Assembly (NCBI GenBank): GCA_030015575.1
Contig: JASDDO010000001.1
Coordinates: forward strand, 139,333,988-139,397,987
Reading direction: 5' to 3'
DNA length: 64,000 nucleotides
Source: Agapanthus africanus
Lineage: Eukaryota > Streptophyta > Magnoliopsida > Asparagales > Amaryllidaceae
In this document: one piece after another, positions 56,207 through 64,000 of the stretch
Position numbering within the stretch: position 1 is the first letter of the stretch
How the letters are laid out: every line of letters begins with the position of its first letter
The notes under the pieces: model-generated
What the model was told of the DNA's origin: nothing
What the model saw: only the letters and a program-made list of their open reading frames with translations
The model's database searches: none
Program-made: the position numbers and the translations under genes

Positions 56207-59200
56207 CTAGGGCCATGTACTGGCGTATCGAAGACCGATGATCTCGAGTAGCCTCTCGAACTGAATCTGAGGTAGGGCCTTTGTGAATGGATCAGCAATG
56301 TTCTCTTCAGAAGTAACTCTCCGAACCTCGATCTCCTGACGATCAATGATCTCCCTGATTAGGTGATACCGCCTTAAGATGTGTCTGGACTTCTGATGGG
56401 ACCTTGGTTCCTTTGCTAAAGCTATAGCTTCGTTGTTGTCGCAATACAGAGGTATTGGATCAACTATGGTAGGAACCACCTGAAGTTCTGTTAGGAACTT
56501 CTTCATCCAGACTGCTTCTTTTGCGGCATCGCAAGCAGCTATATACTCCGCTTCCATCGTTGAGTCAGCAACGGTGTCCTGCTTGGAGCTCTTCCAGCAC
56601 ACCGCCCCTCCATTGAGGGTAAAGACATAACCCGACATGGACTTGGAATCGTCCTTATCACTCTGGAAGCCGGAATCAGCAAAGGCCTCTAACCTGAGGT
56701 CTTTTCCGCCGTAAACCAAGAACATCTCCTTAGTCCTTCTCAGGTACTTGAGAATGTTCTTTACTGCTATCCAGTGCTTCTCCCCTGGGTCTGACTGATA
56801 CCTACTTACCACGCTCAGTGCGTAAGCTACATCTGGTCTGGTACACAACATCGCAGACATTATAGAGCCTACCGCAGAAGCGTAGGGTATAATAGACATG
56901 CGTTCCCTTTCCGAATCAGTCTTGGGAGACATCTCTTTGGAGAGGGTGATTCCGTGACAAGCCGGTAGATTACCGCGCTTAGAATCTTCCATACTGAATC
57001 TTTTTAGTACAGTGTCGATATACCTGGACTGCGAAAGTCCCAACATCCTCTTGGATCTATCACGATAGATCCGGATCCCCAGAATGTAAGAGGCATCACC
57101 CAGGTCTTTCATCGAGAATCTGTGTGACAAGAATCCTTTGACAGATTGTAGCATAGGAATGTCATTTCCTATCAATAGAATGTCATCCACGTACAAGACG
57201 AGGAATACAACACTTCTGGCTACAACTTTACTATATATGCACGGTTCATCTGGATTTTTGATAAAGTCATATTCTTTGACTGTCTCATCAAAACAGATGT
57301 TCCAACTCCGCGATGCCTGTTTTAGTCCATAAATGGACTTAAGCAGCTTGCATACTTTCCCGCTGCTCCCACTCTGATTGAAACCCTCTGGCTGATCCAT
57401 ATAGACGCACTCTTCTAAATTTCCATTTAGAAAAGCCGTCTTTACGTCCATCTGCCAGATTTCATAATCATGGAAGGCAGCAATAGCAAGAAGGACCCGA
57501 ATGGATTTGAGCATAGCCACTGGAGAAAAAGTTTCGTCATAGTCCAAACCAGGTCTTTGACGAAAACCCTTTGCAACAAATCTAGCCTTATAGGTTTCCA
57601 CCTGTCCATCTACACCAATCTTTTTCTTGAAGATCCATTTGCATCCTATGGGTTTTACCCCATCTGGAGCAAAGTCCAAAGTCCATACTTTGTTGGTGTA
57701 CATGGACTCCATTTCGGTCCGCATTGCATCTAGCCATCGTACCGAGTCGCCGCTCTGGATGGCCTGCTGGAAGTCAGTAGGTTCATCATCATCTATGATG
57801 TAATCCTCTCTATCCCCATCTATGAGAAAACCGTAGTATCTCTCAGGCGGATGAGACGGCCTACTACTCCTGCGGAGGGGTGCGGGAATGTCCTGTTCTT
57901 CTTGAACTTCTGGTTCTACCAAACTTTCAGTAGCAGCTTGTGGTTCTGGAATTTCTTCCAGTTCTATTTCGCTCCCACTCTTCTGATTTTCTAAAAATTC
58001 AGTTTCTAAGAAGCGGGCATGACGAGAAACAAAAACCTTTTGTTCCTCTACGTAATAGAAACAATATCCCATAGAGTTCTTTGGATATCCTATAAACTTA
58101 CACTCTACTGAGCGTGCCTCGAGCTTGTCCGGATGCTGCTTTTTTACAAAAGCTGGACATCCCATGTCTTCAGGTACTGAAGATAGGGTTTCTTCCCACT
58201 CCACATCTGATATGGTGTAGTAGGCACAGTTTTGGTTGGAACTCTGTTCAAAAGATATGCCGCTGATTCTAGCGCATAACCCCAGAAAGATCGCGGTAAC
58301 TCAGCATTACTCATCATGGATCGTACCATATCCAATAGGGTTCGATTCTGTCTCTCCGATACACCATTATGCTGTGGAGTGTATGGAGGAGTAAGCTGAG
58401 AGAGAATTCCTTTCTCTTTTAGGTAACCTAGGAACTCGGCACTCAAGTATTCACCACCTCGATCAGATCTAAGTGTCTTGATACTTTTGCCGGTTTGGTT
58501 TTCTACTTCATTCTTATACTCTTGGAATTTCTCAAAAGTCTCGGATTTATGTTTCATCAGATAAATGAATCCGTACCTTGAGTAATCATCCGTGAAAGTA
58601 ATGAAATAGGAAAAACCACCTCTTGCATGTGTAGACATTGGACCGCATACATCGCTGTGTATGAGTCCTAAGAGCTCGCTCGCTCTTACTCCATGTCCAG
58701 TAAATGGAGTCTTTGTCATCTTTCCTTTGAGACAAGATTGACAAGTGTCATAAGTTTGATATTCGAACGAGTCCGAATATCCTTCTCTATGCAACTTTGT
58801 CAACCTTCTCTCATTGATGTGACCCAGTCTACAATGCCATAAGAAAGCTTTATTTAAATCTGGAGACTTTCTTTTTAGTGTGTTCTGGACGTTGAAAATT
58901 TGGAGTTGGTTTAAAACATATATACCGTTATTTAGTGTACCGGGCCCAATCAAACCATGATTAAGGTGGATGTTAACAACATCTCTTACAAACGTGAAAT
59001 CATAACCTTTATTTGATAACAAGGAAACTGATATGATATTACACGTTAAGCTTGGTACAAAAAAACAGTTATGTAAAACCAAAATGTGTCCACTCGTCAA
59101 TCCTAGGTGATAATCCCCGACGGACGCAGCTCCCACGCTAGCTCCGTTAGCAACCTTTAGGGTCATATCACCTTCCTTCAGCACTCTACGGTTTCTCAGT

Positions 59201-60147
59201 GCCTGCAATGAATTGCAAATATAAGATCCTGATCCGGTATCCAATACCCAGGAAGTAGAGTTGATCGACAGACAATTCTCAATTACAAACACACCTGAAG
59301 TCGAAGTCACAGCTTGCTTCGGTTCCTGGTTCTTGGCGTTCCACGCCTTGCAATCCTTCTTCCAGTGCCCTTTCCTGTGACAATGGAAGCACTCATCCTG
59401 GCCAACTACCGGTACCGCAAACTTTTTCTTTCCCTTCCCTCCCACCTTACTAACACCTCCTCTAGGTTTGGTGGCGGCCTTCTTCTTCCTTCCTTTGGCC
59501 CAAGCCTTGGACCCGGAAGAAGATGCACCGCTAACAAACATAGCGGGTGTTTCCCTTGCTTTCTGCAAGGTGCCCTCTGCACTCCTTAACATGTTCAGGA
59601 GTTCCGGAAGTTCAACTTCTTTTCTTTGAAGGTTGAAGTTCAGGATAAACTGGGCGTAGGTGGGAAGAAGGGACTGGAGAATAAGGTCTGTATAGAGCTC
59701 ATTATCCAAAGTCGTCCCAAGGTCTGCGAGCTCTTCAATATAGCCGATCATCTTTAGGACATGTTCTCCTACCGATGACCCGACAGCCAACCTCGCTCAA
59801 AACAAGTTCTTAGAGGTCTCGTATCTTGCTATACGAGATTGCTCTCCATAAAGTTCCTTTGTATGGAGAAATATGCCATCTAGGTTCATATCCTCATGCC
59901 TCCTCTGATGTCCATTGTTCATTGAGGCAAGCACGATGCACTTGGCTTTCGCGCAATCTAAATCCCAGGTTTTGCGGATTTCCTTATCCGCATTGCTGGA
60001 TTTGGGATCAGGGACAGCAGGTGCCGTAGCGGTGAGGACGTACCCCAATTTGTCATAGGTCAAAGCCATTTTGACATTCCGCAGCCAATCTTTATAGTTT
60101 GGCCCTATCAGTATATTTTTCTCTAAAAGTAACTTAAGTCCAGTCAT
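56207..60147 (-). pseudogene. Element C gag-pol polyprotein (copia), one stop and one frameshift
   Basis: Gag starts at ATG 60147 (MTGLKLLLEKNILIGPNYKD). A TGA (59797-59799) interrupts gag; the frame continues in phase through LNMLRSAEGTLQ to the zinc knuckle CFHCHRKGHWKKDC (CX2CX4HX4C, near 59350-59392). Then come protease WVLDTGSGSYIC (near 59230), GAG-pre-integrase HCRLGHINERRL, the integrase core (HSDVCGPM, RSDRGGEYLS, PPYTPQHNGVSERQNR) and, near 58161-58163, a one-base frameshift in a C run. The next frame (to 56207) has RT with YKARFVAKGFRQRPGLDYDE and YVDDILL (near 57190), and RNase H with SKQDTVADSTMEAEYIA. All key residues that I can see are kept. Angela/BARE lineage is the best fit from integrase and RT motifs. 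It is inactive as read unless the defects are sequencing errors. Confidence 0.95.
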
Positions 60148-60158
60148 TTTCAGGGTCG

Positions 60159-62168
60159 CTGCAATTAGGAGAGAGAGAAGAAAACTCTTTAGCATGATGC
60201 TCTTGCAAGTTTAGAGTGGTTTTTAGTTTATCTAAACTGGATGGCTCCCACTGTTTCTCGAATCCTTCCTCAAACCATAAAAGAAGAATTAGCCAGGACT
60301 ATTCTCACCGTACAATACTTGCTTAACCGTTCAGCCAGGCTAGTGTCGATACTTCGAGGGAGGTTTTCCAACGCTTTCGCGAAGTTCCTTAATTAAATAA
60401 CCTCTTTTCTCTGGGGGTGTAACCCCGCTGACACTTTTCTGGACACCTACTTGGTTTATAGCATTGATCGTTAAGTGACGAATATCCTGATAAGTAGCAT
60501 ATACTCACAGTAGGATCGGGATCCAAATATCATCGTATGATAATGTTGAAGGAATCCTACCAACATTCATCAAACTCCAAATGGTATGCATCTCTTTGCA
60601 AATTTCAGTTTCTTTAGAAATTCCCGATATAGGTTTTTACCCCATGCTCTTATGACCTTGACGTAAGCCAACAAATCATAAGTCACATGTCAAGTTCTGC
60701 CCATCATTATCTTGTTAATTTGAACCCACCCGTATATACCCTTGACGTAAGCCAACAAGGTAATGCGACTGTCCCAAACCAACACATCTATCTATGCAAC
60801 AAATGAATACCCAGTAGCTACCAAACACTATGCCTTGACGAAAGCCAACAAACATAGCTTGAATACTACTGACTATCCATAAGAAATGACGGAGGGCTAC
60901 GACTGGTTTTGGCGAAACCGTGAACATAGTGAACTTGATATAACCGAAAGAACCTGATAGCTTTTAAAAGGAGTGGTTAAAGCTCCGCATTTAAAAAATA
61001 TCTGTTTTAAAATTAACCGAGTGGTTTCTTTTAAATTGTTCCAACGATTTAAACTTTGGTTTGTTTTTCTTTGCATTATAGATAATGCGTCCCATCATTA
61101 ACCTATCATTGCAGAAAACAACGAAAATACAACGTCCTCTTATGCCATCCGCATTCGCCACGGGGTCCCGTCATCACCCGTTAGGTTACTTAACTAACGA
61201 CAGAGCGGGGGCTGGGCTAGCGCGGGTGTAAAACATAAGTGACGTCTAAATAGCTATCATATATAGATATTGTACATTCGTCAGACGCAATAATAGGCAT
61301 TCCAGATCACAGATGAACTTTATTGGATTTGCAAGTAATCCGTGTTTGTTTTGAGCCTGCAACAAAAGACGGATTACACAGTTGTGATGAATAGCCATTA
61401 CCCCACCCAAGACCCCAACGGGTACGGCAAACTACCCGCCCGGCAGTTTGTGCACCCCACCTTGGGTCTGTCCTAGGAGAAAAAAAAAACAGTAAAATGA
61501 AATAATACAACGGTGGCTACAACCGCAACCTGGATGTGCCCCGCAAAATAATATTACAACAAATTACATTTACATCAAATGAATTAAATAATAACCCATC
61601 TCATAACCCCGGCTATACATCACAACAGTCCAACACAGTTCATATCCACAAACAGTAAAAACCATTACAAAACTGTGCAACCCCCTGCCAACCGACATAC
61701 TAGCAGTTAGGGGAGGTTTACGAACACATTATACAAACACAGATATAATCCAACAAGCAAATATTGTATAATTTCGATCGATTAAACACTTTTAATTTTG
61801 CTCCAATACTTCTCTGTAAATCTGAAACCTGAGCAAAAATAAAAACTTCCAGAAAATACCAAATATCACAGAGAAGCAACACAGGAAATTTGGGTTCCTG
61901 AATCGCCAACTCGGCGGCGGAAGCGCGGCGTATCGGTGCGATCCGCCGCGGTTCCGCGGCTCTTTAGGCGATTCAGGGGCCCAAATTTCTTGGGTGTTCT
62001 TATACTGTTTTTTTAAGCTTTCTGAACCTCCCTGAAAAATTTTAGGACTTCATTTAAAATTCGGCAGAAAACCATGATTTCGGGCTTTTCCGGTTTCGTT
62101 TTTTCCGTTCGAAATTCATACAAATTTGCAAGTAAGTTATTTATTGTTTAGCGAGGCTCTGATACCAC
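60159..62168 (-). other. Element C leader (possible intron 62327-60159)
   Basis: Non-coding and collinear with the A and B leaders. It contains the GC-rich inverted repeat (61908-61975), gcgaatgcggatggcat (reversed, near 61150) and three copies of a gttggcttacgtcaagg-type motif (60656, 60740, 60833; minus). It ends in an acceptor ctctctcctaattgcag just 11 bases before the gag ATG. A donor CTTTAG|GTATAATCC lies in the 5' LTR at 62328/62327. Confidence 0.7.
62156..62167 (-). other. Primer binding site of element C
   Basis: TGGTATCAGAGC on the minus strand, one base from the LTR. Confidence 0.94.
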
Positions 62169-64000
62169 TGTAAGTCGATGTACAACACCCCACGACTTGC
62201 GGGGAGGCGGAAATATGAAAAACGATCTTGTTCTTTGCTTAAACATCGACTAACCGTATGAATCGAAGCTAAACGATAACTAACATCAAACATAGAAGTT
62301 AACAACTACTATGTAAAGGGATTATACCTAAAGAACCGTGTCCTTCGTCTTTACGAACTCCACCTCCTCCTCGGCCTTCTCGAAGTAGTAGACGATCCAC
62401 CCGAGAGCTTTACTCCAATCTTAGCCTCTAAACTTGAGGCAACTAAACTTCTTTAGGTGCTAATCAAAGAAGCTAGGTGATATAGAGTGAGGGTTATGGT
62501 TTAATTAGTCTAACTAATCCTTGTACTCAACACATGAGAGGGGAGGATTAGGGTTTGAAGAGGGAGAGCTTGAGGAGAGAGAAGGTGAAGATAATAATGA
62601 AATGAGAAGAATGAGTTATGATAATATATATCAAGCATTTCTTTTATCAAGAAAAGAAAAATAAAACAATTTAACAACCATGCTTGATAATATCTAGTGA
62701 TGATTCATCTCCATGAGTCATTAAGCATTTATGATGCATTAATGACATGGATGAATCATCCATATGACTCACTAATCACATTCATTGTATATGCCACCTA
62801 AACCCCCTTAGTCACCATCTTCTAGAAGCTTCTCGCGCAATTACGAGAACGCCCCTCCTTTCCGCAAAAATACGGAAAAACTTTAGACTGTATAAATCCA
62901 ATAACCGGATACCAGTAACTGGCTTAAACCAAAGCCGACTGGTAAAAACTGTCCGAAAGTCGTACGTGTGTAAACACACGTATGCGTCCGAACCCTTGTC
63001 GTAAAACCATACGACCTCTATATCGTTTCGCCTGGAGTAGGGAAACTCTCTGTGTGGGACTCTAGAGACTCGACTACTACGCTGGTAGTGGGTTTAACCA
63101 CAGACCGCAAGCGGCACTAGCTGTACGTAACGGTCCCCAGGTAGATGTCGATAAGAAGGCCGATGAGGAAACCCATCCGAACTCCTACTGAGTCTGATGT
63201 GACAATCTCCGTACAGTCCGGTCCGTTCGTCTAAGACTATCGCATATCGGGCCTAGGGGGGGCAAGCGTCAGTCCCCTAATAGCGGTATAAGTCGTGTCG
63301 GAGCGAAGCCCAATACACCCTGAGAAACTACTGGAACCTACCAGCAAATCTCGCTTGCCCTGGCCAGGGACTTTGCGTAATGGCTCTCTGACACAGCGCG
63401 ATATCAACCCCCAATACCGGGAGAGACGAATCCTGTCTAACCGCCACTGCCTCCAAGTGCTCGGGACTGCACCCAACTGCTACCTGTTTGCACGACTCCT
63501 TTGAGTCGTGGTAGGGTAGCAATCTAAGAACAGTGGGACACACTCGAGGCGAAGTAGCAGTGTCAAGTCTGCGGACTATGCTATACTCATGTCACCTGGG
63601 AACTGTTCACTGACGACTGGTATAAAACCAACCAACAGTTCCCTGTGAGTCCTGTCCGGTGTACCCGTAACCTAACGAGCACCTGCATACTATGTCCAGT
63701 ACGACGTACTGACGGCTGTGGGACAGACCATCTCCCCAACTGGGATGAGAAGCGTACACACTAGTCTACTCCGGAGTATCGATGCCCTGTCTCGATAATC
63801 CAACGACTAGGGACCTGAATAAGGATGTGCTTGTAGACTACCCAGCCCCCACTAGTGTGACTGCCATCACAACGCTGGTAGTCAAACAAGATCCTAAGAG
63901 CTCTATCAATACGTATACTCACATATTAAGATAGAAAAACGAAGTAGCATACTACCATGTTTAGCAAGACTGTTATATACATGTGAATATACCAAGCTTC
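62169..64000 (-). repeat. Element C 5' LTR, truncated by the window edge
   Basis: 1832 bp visible, starting on the plus strand tgtaagtcgatgtacaac exactly as at 54298. It includes the donor-like GTATAATCC near 62320. Confidence 0.95.

Larger units (their letters stand above)
54298..64000 (-). mobile_element. Copia element C, Angela/BARE-like, nearly intact; 5' LTR cut by window end
   Basis: Minus-strand element: 3' LTR 54298-56192, PPT 56193-56203, pol and gag 56207-60147, leader, PBS 62156-62167 and 5' LTR from 62169. From the 3' LTR length (1895 bp) the 5' LTR should end near 64063. The two LTRs look very similar, with only scattered single differences in the part I compared, so this is a recent insertion. 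It sits in the H 3' LTR; the left flank tctag (54293-54297) is the expected TSD copy. Confidence 0.94.

Noticed and set aside
58144..58204. Programmed ribosomal frameshift between integrase and RT in C
   Set aside because: Copia elements normally encode gag-pol in one frame and the shift falls in the middle of a conserved passage, so a mutation or read error is more likely.

Overview
The window is plant nuclear DNA, from an angiosperm and probably a eudicot (that last point is a weak inference). The evidence is one intron-rich plant SEC16 gene with GT-AG introns, followed by about 50 kb of nested Ty1/copia and Ty3/gypsy LTR retrotransposons carrying tRNA-iMet-type primer sites (TGGTATCAGAGC). 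There is nothing prokaryotic: no operons, no Shine-Dalgarno sites, no CRISPR array.

Layout. 1-7289 (minus): SEC16-type COPII scaffold gene, 13 exons visible, 3' end beyond the left edge. 7290-14149: AT-rich intergenic DNA with a MITE-like inverted repeat (8794-9120), a SINE-like insertion (11587-11735) and a decayed CACTA-like piece with subterminal palindromes (12873-13900). 14150-18107: reverse-oriented gypsy-type LTR-like sequence with microsatellites. 18111-64000: a nest of retroelements.

The nest can be read from target-site duplications (TSDs). Copia element H (RNase H 18111-18656, 3' LTR from 18712) was entered by copia element A (18858-54136, LTRs of 2170 bp each, TSD gataa). H's LTR resumes at 54142 and is broken again at 54298 by minus-strand copia element C (54298 to past 64000). 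A was itself entered by element D (22983-38277, TSD gggta, confirmed by the uninterrupted site in two relatives) and by gypsy element E (39024-48924, TSD ctaag). D was entered by copia element B (30072-38006), whose 3' end is lost. A, B, C and H look like the Angela/BARE-type copia lineage. E looks like a Tekay/Del-type chromovirus.

The unfamiliar part is element D. It has a ~3.57 kb LTR-like 5' end and no recognisable gag or pol. It carries two paralogous small ORFs (174 and 168 aa) of unknown family. It is packed with short hairpins: GGAC/GTCC hairpins, TTT-loop palindromes, a strict 159-bp tandem array, and two clusters of hairpins with a constant core (TCGWRAGGAT) and stems that vary by compensatory changes. 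A second pattern of interest is that A, B and C share a leader with a GC-rich hairpin after the PBS, three copies of a ~16-nt motif homogenised within each element, and a likely splice donor in the LTR with an acceptor just before gag.

Only SEC16 is a host gene I can support. All retroelement coding regions here are broken to some degree; C is the least damaged. LTR identities, splice sites and RNA structures were judged by eye.
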